The notes: a model not told the origin generated them from the sequence alone. Shown: positions 1 to 11,985, counted from the stretch's first letter. The stretch: DNA of 64,000 nucleotides from Diospyros lotus (GCF_014633365.1 NC_068350.1:13927787-13991786), one strand, 5' to 3'. Translations and numbers: made by a program.

Positions 1-1480
1 GAAGGCAAAAAGGGGAATTTCATAATTGGTTTGATAAAGAAAGAAATAAGAAAATGTGAAATGTCTAAGAGGGGTATCATTTAAATAATTGTGTGCGTTT
101 TATGTGGAAGGCAAAAGGGTAAAAGCAAGAAGGGGTTAGCAGCCCACTCCTCCCTCATTTCCTCTACATGCTCTCTTGTCTCTTCTTCATTCATCTTCTT
201 CTTCTCTTTTTGGTTTTCCCAGCAGTTCATTCTTCTTTTACTTCTTCTTCTTCTTCTCTTTCTTCTATTCTTTTCTTCGTCTTCTTAAATTGAAGTTTCA
301 AGAGGGAGGATTTCCAGATTTTGGGAAGGGCAAGCTTCTTCTTCTTTCAAGCATCATCAAAGGCAAGTTCCTCTTACATTTTTTTTATATTGTGCAAGTT
401 TCTCCTTCTTTCGATTGAAATATCAACATATGTCTTTGTTCTTCATATCCTTGTTGTTAAAAATATTTTTGTATTGGTTGTGTGATTATCTTCATCTTTC
501 CCTCAAATCTTGTGGCTTGTCTAAATCCCTTGTCGGGTCTTGTTGTTTGTCTCAATGGGATTGTCCATCCCATATTTTCTTCAAGGAATGTCAACTTGGG
601 GGTTAGGAAATCATCCATAAGGGTTTTTGTGTGTTGTTGCTTGTATTTCTCATTTTTGGGTTCTTCAAAGTCGACTTTGTAAGGGTAACAGTTAACTATT
701 TTGTGTAAAAGTTGACTCTGTATATTAAGCTCTCTGCTGTGTCGAATAAGTTGATGTAGAAGTCATTTTTTCCTTCCAAAAGTCGACTTTCCAATTCCAA
801 GAGTCGACTTTCCAATTTCAAAAGTCGACTTTCCATTTTAGACTACGCACTTTGTACTCTTTAAACCATAACTTTTTGTCTTGATATTGGAATTAAGATT
901 TTTTTTTTCTTGAGACACTAACTCGATAAGCTTAAATTTGGTATAAAACTTGAACCGTTTGGACAACTATTGAGCCTGTGGGCTTTCTTTGAAATGTATG
1001 CTTGATTCGTAGCTTTCTCCTTCCTTAAAATTTGTTTAATCTTAAATTCTGGAATCGAATTTAATCTTAATTGATGTGGTGGGACCTATTTAAATGTTGA
1101 ATTATGTGAAATAGCCAAGAATCTTAGTGGGCAAAAATTGAGGGTGTGTGAATGTTACTTGTTATAACTTTGCTTGTGGTTGCGTTGCATTGCATTCTGT
1201 TACTATGTTGTTTTGCATTATAATGTTGGGTCATGGGTTGCGTTCATTGAGGGGGTCATGCTTTGTATTTGTTGAGAGCATGAGCATTGGCATGACACAA
1301 TTGGCCTGTTGACTTGTGTATGCATTAGAGTATTCGTGTGTGTGAATTCCTACGTGGGCATAGCATGGCCTGATGCTTGACTTATGGGGGCCTTGTCATC
1401 ACATTAATACTACAAGAGCCATTGCATTCCTTATGTGCTGCATTGCATGGTGGTAGTCATGGTGGAAATTGGCTTGTTAT

Positions 1481-1619
1481 TGTGATGTGTAAAACTGGAG
1501 TTTAAGTCCCACAACAGTTGTATCTTGTGATGTATAAGACTGGAGGTTTGAGTCCCACGATAGTTGTATATTGTGATGTGTAAGACTAGAGGGTTTGAGT
1601 CCCACAATAACTTGTAACC
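1481..1619. repeat. three-copy 46-bp tandem repeat
   Basis: Three adjacent copies start at 1481, 1526 and 1572. Each begins TGTGATGT(G/A)TAA and contains AGTCCCAC followed by a TTGTA-like end. Copies differ by a few bases and small indels. The array lies within the LTR-like sequence at the window start; it codes for nothing evident. Confidence 0.85.
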
Positions 1620-2174
1620 TTGATGTGATTGTGAGCGCTTTGGCATGTAATGATGATAGAGGTGGATATAATATTGATAGATGTGATATGAGAGCCTTAG
1701 GCTCGTGTTATTGATTTGGTAGCCTATCTTTGGCTATTGGCAGGTTTATATTTAGGGTCTTAGGCGCCAGTGTATGCATTTTATGTGGGCCCTAAGGATC
1801 ATATGTGTGCATCAATGCATTTATGTTACAGTTGGGTATCGTGTTATATAACCACATGGCATGGATTGTGTGTTGTTTATGTATATGAGACTGGCGTGTG
1901 TTTCCAGATACGGCATGATATACATGATATTTAGGAAAAATCTGGTCATATCCATTTTTCGTTGTTCTCTATACACTTTCAGAGCCTTGTGGCTCACCTT
2001 GAAAATGTGTTTTAATAAAATGTAAGAAATTGTATTTCTTTGAGGATGTTGTCAAGTGTAGAAAGCATGAATCTAATTGATGTCTAGATGTCGAGTATTG
2101 ATTTTTCTTTAGCTCTAAATTATTTATGCCTTCATATATCGATCTATTGATGCTTCCTTTTGCTATATACTTGC

Positions 2175-2190
2175 TGAGCCTTGTGGCTCA
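2175..2190 (+). other. conserved LTR hairpin TGAGCC-TTGT-GGCTCA
   Basis: A perfect 6-bp stem with a TTGT loop. A second GAGCC-TTGT-GGCTC copy lies at 1982-1995 and a GAGCC-TTA-GGCTC version near 1692-1704. The same hairpin, with T/A in place of one C/G pair, occurs at the equivalent position in the solo LTR (12425-12441) and in both Tekay LTRs (48560-48575 and 55558-55573). Confidence 0.7.
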
Positions 2191-2485
2191 CTTTGTTTCT
2201 TTTATCATTCCAAAAAAGGGGAAGATAATTATTTGGGGTGAGTCCCGGTTAGATGTGCACAGAGATGTCCTAGCCTCAAAATCTATGGTTATAGTGTTGA
2301 GGGCATGAGTAGAGTACTTCATTATGTACTTAAAGTCTTAGTGCACTTTTATTTTGAAAGTGTAGGGATGGTAAGCCCGAGATGATGATGTAAAGAATGT
2401 TGTAATATTATTTTGGCTCCTATTGATAATGAGCAAATATGGAAATGAAAAGAAATTTTTGACAAATTTTGAGTGATTTTTATAC

Positions 2486-3138
2486 CTGTATCCATTTTGA
2501 AAGGACTTTCTCTCGGACTTCCTATGCTAGCAGGTAAATCCAGGAGCAGGTCTTGACAATTTGCCATTGTCGTGACTTGCTGTTGGATTTCCTGCCAATC
2601 AAGCCAAAATCCTAATATTAGCGACCATATTGAAAAAGGAGAAAAAATGCTAACAAATATTAAAAAACTCTCATACCTCAACCAAGCATTGCTCCACCGT
2701 ATTCAGCTTTTCCAAAGTGTTCCCCAAGTAATTTGGTTCATTGCAGGGCATTATTGTGGCATAGATTAGCCCCGGCCCAACACCCAGCTCCTTCATAGAG
2801 TCTGTATCCAAAAGTCCAAGGCGCACTCGGAATTCTAACCCTTGTAGCCATCTATGCTTTAAAGGCACCTCCCCGTAGTGGATGGGGGCCATATGAGGTA
2901 ACAAGGGTGGGTGTCTCCTAGACTCTAAGTCCAACTCTCTTTGTCTTGGGCACTCCATTGGTTGTAGAAGGGGAAGGCTGCACAAGGCTTGATTTTGGCC
3001 ATGGTACCTCTCTAATTTAGCTTCTGCCTTTGCCTCATCCTCTACAGGCCTAGCAGTCTTGGCAGCCTACAAAGCAGACTGCGTCCTTGGCGTTAATGGT
3101 AATGGTCGACAATATTTCTCCTTCCTCAACATATTCGC
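2486..3138 (-). pseudogene. two-exon fragment of an unrecognised gene, copy 1
   Basis: On the minus strand an exon runs 3138 to 2677 (154 codons, phase 0 at both ends). It is bounded by a CAG acceptor and a GTATGAG donor. After an 85-bp intron, a second exon of 106 bp runs 2591 to 2486, from a TTGGCAG acceptor to a GTATAA donor. The reading frame continues across the intron. The product contains a charged stretch (AEAKLERYHGQNQ) and MANCQDLLLDLPAS in exon 2; I do not recognise the family. One in-frame TAG lies at 3067-3069, where the second copy has CAG. I interpret this as a fragment of a host gene that was duplicated, not as a working gene. Upstream and downstream exons are not identifiable. 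Confidence 0.45.
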
Positions 3139-3833
3139 CTGAAGTTTGGGGAGATGGAAAAAGATTCAGTAAGGAGAAGTCGAAGAGAGAAAGGCTTGGC
3201 ACTTTTCTAATTTTGCCTGCGTCAAGTAAACTTTATGTCGCTGGATGCAAATAGCATAACAATTTTGATATATATTATGTGAGTATGTAAATTGAGTGTA
3301 TATGTAATTTTAGACAAGCGTTTCTAACGTTCCAATAACTACAATAAAAATAGATTATTGCATCAATGTTGTATAACATTGATACAAGAATTAGTTGCTC
3401 AAAAGAATAAATGTTCTGTAACCTTCGTGTATGTAAGTCCACTTAAACAAGAATTTAGGTGGAATACTTAGTCCCCATTTGAAATAAATGAACTTCAAAT
3501 TTTTAGAATTCATTTATAATGAATTATACATAAAAATTATTTTGTAAATAAATTCTATGTTTGGAATATCACAATTTAAAATATAAAATTTAATTAAATT
3601 TAGCAAATTTATATTGAAATAAATCTGGAATTGAAGTTTCATATACTCTTATTTTTTAAAATACCTTTATATAATAATCTTGTTAAAGTAAAAAAAAAAT
3701 AATGTTATAAATATATATATATTATTCAATGTATACATATATATTAAATTTTAAAATTAATTCTGTAATTAGAAATTAACTATATTATATTCAATAATTT
3801 AAATAAAAGTAAATATAAATAAAATAAAAGATT
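2793..3833. repeat. 1.04-kb direct repeat, copy 1 (uninterrupted)
   Basis: Starts at TCATAGAGTC and ends at ATAAAAGATT. It is closely similar to 4550-5467 joined to 9649-9770 (918 + 122 bp). It contains exon 1 of the unrecognised gene fragment plus about 650 bp of AT-rich sequence. The two copies are offset by 1757 bp, so this may be an old tandem duplication whose second unit is incomplete. Confidence 0.9.
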
Positions 3834-4549
3834 TTACCCCAAACTGGGTAACAGGGTAATGATGGTCTTCCCATTTTATGCACGACTATCCTTGTTCACC
3901 CTCAAAACACAAATGCACCCTAAGGAACACCCATGGCCAACCTACATCGTTAACGAAACGAACATCAATCCATTGCTAGTCTCGATCTCTAGCTCAGAGG
4001 GTAACTCTTCCCATAAATTCACTTGAGTATACCCTCATGTCCCGACATACTCTCTATATTCGCCCGAGCCTAATACCTCTGAGTTTCCATTATCAACACA
4101 GCCATTAATAACTGTCTCGAGTGAACTGCATACCTCACCCAGTAGGTCCCGATTACTTAATTTACTCATTTCCTTAAAACCCATCCACACGAGTCACCGA
4201 GACGATAACTCCCCACTCAGAGTTATGCCAGAATTTCAAATCTTTAATGACTAAAATCTATCACGAACCCAGTTCGATTTCCTTGCCTACACAGTGCTTG
4301 TTCCACATCTGAAGAAATACCCAAGCATCACAAAACAGTCATCATCAAATCATAGTTAGGTTTTCTAGGCACGAAACTTCCAATTTATTTGCTCATCATA
4401 CCCAATAACAAAACTTTAACATCCAGATATGCACACAACCTATAAACATACCAATGAGTCCATCTCCTTGTTTCTCCAACTTTCCCTATCGTCAATTCCT
4501 TCCCACCTCGTGGTAACTCATAAACCTTTAATCACTCTACTCCATCCTA
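3834..4549. other. spacer between the two direct-repeat copies
   Basis: About 716 bp of moderately AT-rich sequence without a credible gene, splice structure or terminal repeat. I see nothing functional in it. Confidence 0.6.
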
Positions 4550-4895
4550 TCATAGAGTCCGTATCCAAAAGTCCAGGGCACACTCGGAATTCTAACCCCT
4601 ATAGCCATCTATGCTTTAAAGGCACATCCCCCTAGTGGATGGGGCACATATGAGGTAAAAGGGGCGGGTGTCTCCTAGACTCTAAGTCCAACTCTCTTTG
4701 TCTTGGGCACTTCATTGGCTGTAAAAGGGGAAGGTTGCATAAGGCTTGATTTTGGCCATGGTACCTCTCCAATTTAGCTTCTACCTTTGCCTTCTCCTCT
4801 GCGGGCCTAGCAGTCCTGGCAGCCTGGAAAGCAAACTGCGTCCTTGGCGTCAATGGTAATTGTCGGCGATATTTCTCCTTCCTCAACATATTCGC
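4550..4895 (-). pseudogene. fragment of the unrecognised gene, copy 2
   Basis: Minus-strand copy of the exon at 2677-3138, starting after the equivalent CAG acceptor at about 4895. It reads NMLRKEKYRRQLPLTPRTQ and onward without the TAG that interrupts copy 1, but gains stops of its own near 4636 and further on. The duplication boundary at 4550 cuts it off before the exon's donor site, so the second exon is absent. The product is unrecognised and almost certainly not functional. Confidence 0.4.
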
Positions 4896-5467
4896 CTGAA
4901 GTTTGGGGAGATGGCAAAAGATTCAGTAGGGGGAAGTCGAAGAGAGAAAGGCTTGGCACTTTTCTAATTTTGCCTGTGTTGAGTAAACTTTATATTGTTG
5001 GATGTAAATAACATAATAATTTTGATATATATTATGTGAGTACGTAAATTGAGTGTATTTGTAATTTTAGATAAGCGTTTCTAACGTTCCAATAACTACA
5101 ATAAAAATAGATTATTGCATCAATGTTGTATAACATTGATACAAGAATTAGTTGCTCAAAAGAATAAATGTTCTATAACCTTCGTGTATGTAAGTCCACT
5201 TAAACAAGAATTTAGGTGGAATACTTAGTCCCCATTTGAAATAAATGAACTTCAAATTTTTAGAATTCATTTATAATGAATTATACATAAAAATTATTTT
5301 GTAAATAAATTCTATGTTTGGAATAACACAATTTAAAATATAAAATTTAATTAAATTTAGAAAATTTATATTGAAATAAATCTGGAATTGAAGTTTCATA
5401 TACTCTTATTTTTTAAAATACCTTTTTATAATAATCTTGTTAAAGTAAAAAAAAATAATGTTATAAA
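4550..5467. repeat. 1.04-kb direct repeat, copy 2, left part
   Basis: Matches 2793-3710 nearly throughout. The match stops at TTATAAA, exactly where the Helitron begins, and resumes at 9649. This copy therefore shows the Helitron insertion point to the base. Confidence 0.9.
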
Positions 5468-6320
5468 TCTGTATAATAAAACACAACTGTTTTTTAAAAT
5501 GTCTCACTTTTGAGACATTTCAATGGCTGGGATTCTTTTTGCTATATTTGATGGTTGGGATTAAAATTCTTCCCGCCCAACAATCCTCCTCCAATTTGAT
5601 GGCTGATTGATGGACATGTGGGCGGCTGCCTCTCTCTTTCTCTCTCTCTCTCCCACTCTTTCAGTCACATTTGGTCTCACTCACTACTGCCCTTTCTCTT
5701 TTTCCCTCTCTCCCACTCCCTCAACTATTCGCCGAAGTTGTCCGCGCATGAAGCTCCATCGCTGCTCAAAGTCACTACTCAAAGTGTGTATCTCTCATTC
5801 ACTATGTGTCTCTCTCATCTCTTATCTCTCTCTCCATCGCGACTGTATGTATATTTAGTAACTGTGCATAGTCATTGTGTATATCCATCGCGACTGTATG
5901 TATATATATAGTCACTGTGCATTTTCTGCTCTTATCAAAGCTTTAGATTTTGTGTTTGTATGTGCATTTTCGTTATGTTGTGTTATTTGTTTTTTTGTTA
6001 TTCTATTTGTTTTGCTCTAAGGTTGCTGATCTTCATTTATGTCTGCCGCCGCGCATGAAGCTTTAAGTCACTGTATGTATATCGCAACTGTGTGTATGTA
6101 TATATTCTTCTTCTTCTGAAAAATATAATATGGGTCTGTATTTATATAATGTGGGTCTGTATTTGGTCTCAGGTAGATGGAGAGCGCAGTGGGTTTTTTG
6201 TTAAGCATGGTTCCTGGGTTTTGTTCTCTTGCAAGCTGATTCAGATTTCTGGGTCTCTCTCTCTCTCCATATTTGTGGTGAGACTGTTGCAAATTTTGAG
6301 AGTGTCAATTCATTCTGGGT

Positions 6321-6560
6321 TTTGTTTTGATTTCTCAGTCACTCTCTCTCTCCTTCATAGATGTAATATGTATGTATAAAAATTAAAGAAGCAAGGCAGC
6401 ACTCTGCCGTGCTTGCATATATGTATGTATGTATATATAATTTGTTTTGATTTCTCAGTCACTCTCTCTTTCCTTCATAGATGTAGTATGTATGTATAAA
6501 AATTAAAGAATCAAGGCAGCACTCTGCCGTGCTTGCATATATGTATGTATGTATGTATAC
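6321..6560. repeat. two-copy 120-bp tandem duplication inside the Helitron
   Basis: Copies at 6321-6440 and 6441-6560 both begin TTTGTTTTGATTTCTCAGTC, with few differences. Each contains GCAAGGCAGCACTCTGCCGTG (or TCAAGG...) with the short inverted repeat GGCAG-CACT-CTGCC. The copies end in ATGT/GTAT runs. No coding function is evident. Confidence 0.9.
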
Positions 6561-7958
6561 ATAATAATCTATATGCGTGTGTATATTTCTGCTGTGTGTG
6601 TGTGTGTATTTCAGCATTATGTGTGCGTGTGTACATTCTGCTATATATAATAAAATGTGTATACGCTTATAGCAAAATTCTTAGTGTATGTATAAGCGCT
6701 GTGTGTATCTAATGCAAAATTTTGTACCCATTTTGTACACATTGAGGGCAATTAAATCTCACTGGAAACAAAGATTGGGACCATAATAATAATTTATATA
6801 ATATAATAATTACTTAGGTAGTGGGCCATTTTATAATAATTATAATGTAAAATAATAAATACAAATTCATAATAATTATATTTAAAATTAGTAATAATTA
6901 AGAACTTAGGTAATGGGCCATTTGATCTAATTATATTAAAGTTGTTTAATTAAGTACTTTGGTCAGAGATATTAAATTTCATCTCACCCATTCATATACA
7001 TTTTCATGTAATATAGCTTTAGTTTTAATTGAGATTTTTTTATATTAATTTCAATAACAAATTAAATTTAAATTTTAAATTAATGTCATGTGTATGTGTA
7101 TTAATTTAAATAATAAATTAAATTTAAATTGTAAATCAGTGTCATATATATGTGTATCCATGGAAAAATTGTAAATTATAATTTTTGTCATCTTTCTAGA
7201 GAAAAAGAAATTTAGTATTGGAAGAACAAAAAAATATAACAAAAGAAAATGAGTTTAATTTATTCAAACATTTTAATTTTATCTAACAATTATATTGGGT
7301 ACAATTGAGTTTGATCCAAATATATAATTTTATCTTTTAAAAATTTTATGGGACGAAAATGAGTTGGATCCATTTATGTGTTTATACAATTTTATTTTTT
7401 TCATGAGTTGGACTCAAATATAAGTGTTTATTTTTTTATATAATATAACTTATTTAAGTTTTTCTGAGAAAAATTATAACTCATAAGAGTAGTGTACGTA
7501 AATTATAACTCATTGAAAATTGTAAATTTAAATTAAGTAACTAAAAACAGTCAATGATAATTTCATGTACCAAGCAAATCCTCTATCAAAACCCAATTTG
7601 CCCGGAAGCTCATTTAACCCAACATAAATGCTATTTTATTTTTATTTTTATAAAAAAAAATTAAGTGTAAAAAATCAGGGTCGTCATCTTCCTTAATTTT
7701 ACTTTCTAATTATTCATCTTAGACTTTCCAACTGATAATTATTTATACTAGGTTTTGATTTTAATTTTAATGTGATTGTTAAAATAAATTTATTCTAAAC
7801 ATTGGGTTGGCCTTTTATCATTTTGGTTTATATTTTTTTTTCTTCTTCTCATCATCTATTTTATTATCTGATTTCGTTATTTATTTAAATAAAATATTTA
7901 ATTTTATTATCTAATTTGGTAGCAACTGATTTATTTTTTAGGTTGAAGTACAACAGTT

Positions 7959-9215
7959 ATGGACAATATTACTATTTTTGGTCAAGTAAGTTTTTTTTTT
8001 CTTCATATAAATTTAATGTAAGGCCTATTCTTTTTTTAAAAAAAATACTTATCATATCTAATTTTTTTCCCTCATACTTTACAGGTGGATGGAGACTTAC
8101 ATCGAACCGTAATATCGACTTCGTTTACTAATTTTTTTATTTATGTGTATAAAATTTTATTTATCACTCTAAAGTGTTTACATGTATAGGTTAGATTTCT
8201 TCAAGAAAGAAATGTTAATGTTGTTATTCGTGATGAACGTGATCTTAATACTATTTGCATTCGTGAGGTAAGCCTAAAAGTCACTTCAAGATTGGATATG
8301 CATTTTCTTATCATTTAAAAAAAATTATAAATATAGTCTACTTATTTTTTATTATTATAGGGAAAGGCAAAGGAAAAAGAAAAGCCTGCCCCTTCTGGCA
8401 AATGGAAGAAAAATGCCCATCCCGTGGTATGGTTTCTCAATAATTTTTAATTTTTTTTTTAATATTGTCATATAAATTTTTTTAGAAATTTAGTGTCATA
8501 TACTCTTTTTATTATTTCAAAAACCGTTGTGTTTTATTATATAAACTAGGGAATGCCCGTGCATAAAGGCACGATGTAAATAATATAAGATTAAATAATA
8601 TTAAGATTAAACACTAAATAAAAAATAAAAATTAAAGTTATTTTATATTTGTTTCATTTCTCTTAACGTTTTATAATAAAAAATAAAAAAATTAAATTAA
8701 AAAAATTGTTCTATAATCTGAATAAATTAAATTAAAATTTAAATATTAAATAATACATACTAGTTACTGCTATTGCTGCCAATCAAATATAAAAAAATTA
8801 AATATCAAATACTACTACTATTGCTGCAAATATAAATTAAAATTAAAATACACACCAATTAGTACTACTACTAAGAGAAAAACACATGTTGCATATATTT
8901 TAATCTTAATATTATTTTTAAATTTTAATTTAATAATAATTTCAAATATAAACTTTTGTAGGATTGGATCGAAAAATATATGGAGCTTAAAAGGAGAAAT
9001 ACAACTACCTTACTTCGATGGGAATATAATAAGGTAATTTCAATCTTAAAGTATATTTTGATATACATATTTCCAACAAATGTACTAATCTATATTTTTT
9101 TTGTTTCATAAATTACCAAATTATTGTGCATGTTTCTTATTAGGGATACATACAAGTTGATACGAAGACTTTTTGGAAAGTAATGAGGTGGAAGTTCGGG
9201 CAAACACATGTTTGA
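7959..9215 (+). CDS. predicted six-exon small gene carried by the Helitron (112 residues)
   Basis: Exons by GT-AG rules: 7959-7985, 8085-8108, 8190-8267, 8361-8426, 8962-9033, 9144-9215. Every junction falls between codons (phase 0), and the joined frame is open from ATG to TGA for 112 residues. Such a run is unlikely by chance in this AT-rich DNA. The product starts MDNITIFGQ, has a Lys-rich middle (GKAKEKEKPAPSGKWKK) and ends KVMRWKFGQTHV. I do not recognise a family. An acceptor-like TTTTTTAG lies just upstream of the ATG, so a further 5' exon is possible. Intron 4 holds an inverted Helitron end. It is most likely a captured host gene fragment or a Helitron-borne gene; expression is unknown. 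Confidence 0.5.
8548..8880 (-). mobile_element. inverted second Helitron 3' end
   Basis: CTAGGGAATGCCCGTGC at 8548 is the reverse complement of a Helitron 3' end. The next roughly 330 bp match 9300-9648 in inverted orientation at high similarity, including the ACTACTACTA and TAATATTAAGATTAAAC stretches. It is either a related Helitron nested in the opposite direction or an inverted duplication of this element's own end. Its 5' (TC) end was not located. It lies inside an intron of the spliced ORF. Confidence 0.75.
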
Positions 9216-9648
9216 AGACATGTTATTGACACATTTTTTGTAAAGCATACATATATTGTAAAGATTTAACTCACTTTTTGTAAAATTTTGACCCACTCTT
9301 TTGATGAATGACAATATAATATTTATTGGTAGCAGTAACACTAAATGGTGTGCATTTTAATTTTAATTTTTATTTGTAGCAGTAGTAGTAGTAGTAGTAT
9401 TTGATATTTGATTGGAAGCAATAGCATTAACTGGTATGTATTGTTTGATATTTAAATAAATATTTAATTTGTTTAGATTATAGAATGCTTCTTTTAATTT
9501 AATTTTTTTATTTTTTATTATAAAATATTAAGAGAAAGAAAATAAATATACAATAACTTTAATTTTTATTTTTTATTCAGTGTTTAATCTTAATATTATT
9601 TAATTTTATAATATTTACACCGTGTCTTTAGGCACGGGCATTTCCTAG

Positions 9649-9770
9649 TATATATATATTCTTCAATGTATACATATATATTAAATTTTAAAATTAATTT
9701 TGTAATTAGAAATTAACTATATTATATTCAATAATTTAAATAAAAGTAAATATAAATAAAATAAAAGATT
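9649..9770. repeat. 1.04-kb direct repeat, copy 2, right part
   Basis: Continues the copy interrupted at 5467 and matches 3711-3833 (TATATATATATT.TTCAATG to ATAAAAGATT). Together with 4550-5467 it restores the length of copy 1. Confidence 0.9.
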
Positions 9771-11100
9771 AAAAATAAATTATATTCAAAAAGGCTTAAC
9801 TTGTGTGACGCTAATAGAAATGAGTACTTGTTTCATATACTTGATTAGCGATAGTTCATGGTAATAGAAATGAATATTGGTGGAAGAGAGAGATGATGGT
9901 ATTTGATTCAGAATACTTGCGTGATTTTTCATTTCAAACATAAAAAATTAGAACTAAGAATAAAGTTTACACAAAATTTTATAAAATTTATTCATTGCTA
10001 AGTTGGGTACCCTTAATAATATAATAAACCCACATTCCCTTAAACTCATAATCAAGCCATCAAGCCACTGTCAAATCACGCAAAAAAGTCTAAAATTTTC
10101 TAAATTCTTTGAAATTTATAATTTGTGGCACTTAGTCTCTTTCTGATTTTATTTTAATAGGAAATTCTTTTTAATATTATTTTTAGTCAAAAAATTATAC
10201 TTACATGCCGAAAAAAGAAAATAACCATAATTTTTCAATTAATTTTAAACAATTATACACAATTCTATTATTACATATCAATTAAAATTTAAAATACCAA
10301 ATTTATCCTTAAATGGAGAAAAATAATGATAATTAATGATTTGATAGGAAAAAATTAAAAAAGAGTGAAAAGATATAACCACGTAACCTTCTTCAATCTT
10401 TAAAGCCAAACAAAATCTCAAACACACAATTCTATTATATACAATTTTTCATTAAATTTCAAACACACAATTCTTTGAATTTTCATACTTTTTACCCAAT
10501 AAATATAATTTTTAATTAAATTTTCAAACATTATATTTGTACTTCAAATTTCAAAAGTTGAAAATTATGTTACTTCTTGGCCACAATTATACCCAAAATT
10601 TACTATAAACTTATGACAACAAATTGTGTTTAACCACAATTATACGGCTCTACGTTGTTTTTTCCAACCCTTGGCCACACAATCAAGCAAAAAAATAAGA
10701 TGGACCCTTAGCCACACAATCAAGAAAAAAAAATAAGATGGTTAGTCAAGAAGTTATTGAATTTAAACGGACCAGCTTTCCTTATATTTGAATTGACGAA
10801 AAGAATGGAAGGAAAGTGATATGAAATTCCAAAGAGGAGAAACGACACACAACACGGCCTTGCTTGATTGAAATTTCTCCATCCAAGCACCATTAACCAT
10901 CACCCTATCCATCTTTCAACGAATAAAAACGTTACCCTCTTGGTTATTTGACCAAGTGAACGTTACTCCCTCAAATTGTAACTGACATGACTCACTTTCA
11001 ATACTATTGTCGCTCAAACACAACAATAGATTTATTGATTGGATATTATTGTATTATATTTTTTGATATATAAGATAAAGGGTTTGATGAAAAATCTATT
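9771..11100. other. AT-rich stretch, no gene seen
   Basis: No credible coding frame, splice structure or RNA gene. A 37-bp tandem duplication lies at about 10674-10742: CCACACAATCAAG followed by an A run and AATAAGATGG, with aligned starts at 10681 and 10718. Otherwise I see only AT-rich unique-looking sequence. Confidence 0.6.
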
Positions 11101-11985
11101 TTAAAATGAAAAATCTTTTATGTTTATCTCATATTTTGAAATAAATATTCTAGATTTCGAAACATCTATGAAAAGATTTGGCACGAATTTTCAAATGATT
11201 GAAAAACTTAAAGTTTATGCATCATGTTTCGAAACTTATGTTCTATGTTTCAAAACATTGCTAAGCTATGTTTTTATACTTGTTTCGAAACTCTTTTGAA
11301 ATGGTTTCAAATGTTTTTCTAAGTGTGCATGCTGTATTTCAAAATATCTATGAGATTTAAGCACATATTTCAAAACCTACATGGTATGTTTCGAAACCTT
11401 TAACACTTCTATCAGCAAAGCATTTAAAAACTGAGATGTTTTTGCTTTACATTTTTTCTCAAAAGATTTTTTAATTTAATCTCCATGCTTTGAGAATTCA
11501 AATTCAAATTTGAAAGTGGAGATCAATATTAAATCATAATGGGCATAAGATTTTGTCTCCCACTCAATGTTGTCTCAAAGTGTAAGTCCAGTTGGAAAAC
11601 TTGGATGTTTCGAAACATGTGGTATATGTTTCGAAATCATAGTGTAAAATTGTATTGTTTCTAAGCTAATAAGCTATGTTTCGAAATCTTCTTTTAAATC
11701 TTGTCTCTAACGACTATAAATCAGTTAAATTTCTATCTCTTGATATAAATAGCAGGTGTTTGAAGACAAGAAAATATATATCAGAATTGCCACACACAAG
11801 ATACACATACAAGCACAAGTGAACAAAAACATTTTCAAGTGAATTCTCAAAAAAGATCCATACATACAATCCTTGTTGTGCTATGAATGTGTAAAGGAGA
11901 GGCAAGTCGAAAACAAGAAATATCATATCGTTCAGGTCTCCTCACCTCAAGGTAAGAGGTTTGTACAACCATTGGTAAGACATTT
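11100..11985 (+). repeat. copia-like LTR, left part
   Basis: Rich in TTTCGAAAC motifs, with a TATA-like GATATAAATA near 11742 followed by ACACACAAGATACACATAC, as in plant copia-type LTR promoters. It is interrupted by the solo LTR at 11986 and continues at 14299. The start is not defined, and the family assignment is inference from style. No coding region of this element is present nearby. Confidence 0.45.

Larger units (their letters stand above)
1..2400 (+). repeat. decayed long LTR-like sequence (Ty3/gypsy, Tekay-type)
   Basis: No ORF here looks like a real gene. The stretch around 2165-2280 aligns by eye with the LTRs at 11986-14293 and 48163-50302 read on their minus strand: a TGAGCC/GGCTCA hairpin, a CACTTTGTTTC block, then CATTCCA and an A/G-rich stretch. 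A pyrimidine-rich stretch at 140-290 (TTC runs) also resembles the leader region of such LTRs. I infer a degenerate long gypsy LTR in plus orientation that may begin outside the window. Both ends are undetermined, and no target duplication was found. Confidence 0.4.
5468..9648 (+). mobile_element. non-autonomous Helitron, 4181 bp
   Basis: The 5' end is TCTGTATAATAAAAC and the 3' end is CTAG at 9645-9648. The 3' end is preceded by a hairpin-forming CACCGTG...GCACGGGC stretch at about 9619-9638. The element sits between A (5467) and T (9649), as Helitrons do, with no target duplication. The uninterrupted paralogous site at about 3710 confirms both boundaries. No Rep/helicase ORF is present, so it would depend on proteins supplied elsewhere. 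It carries a pyrimidine-rich leader-like stretch (5630-5860), a 120-bp tandem duplication, a small spliced ORF, and a second, inverted Helitron 3' end. Confidence 0.9.
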
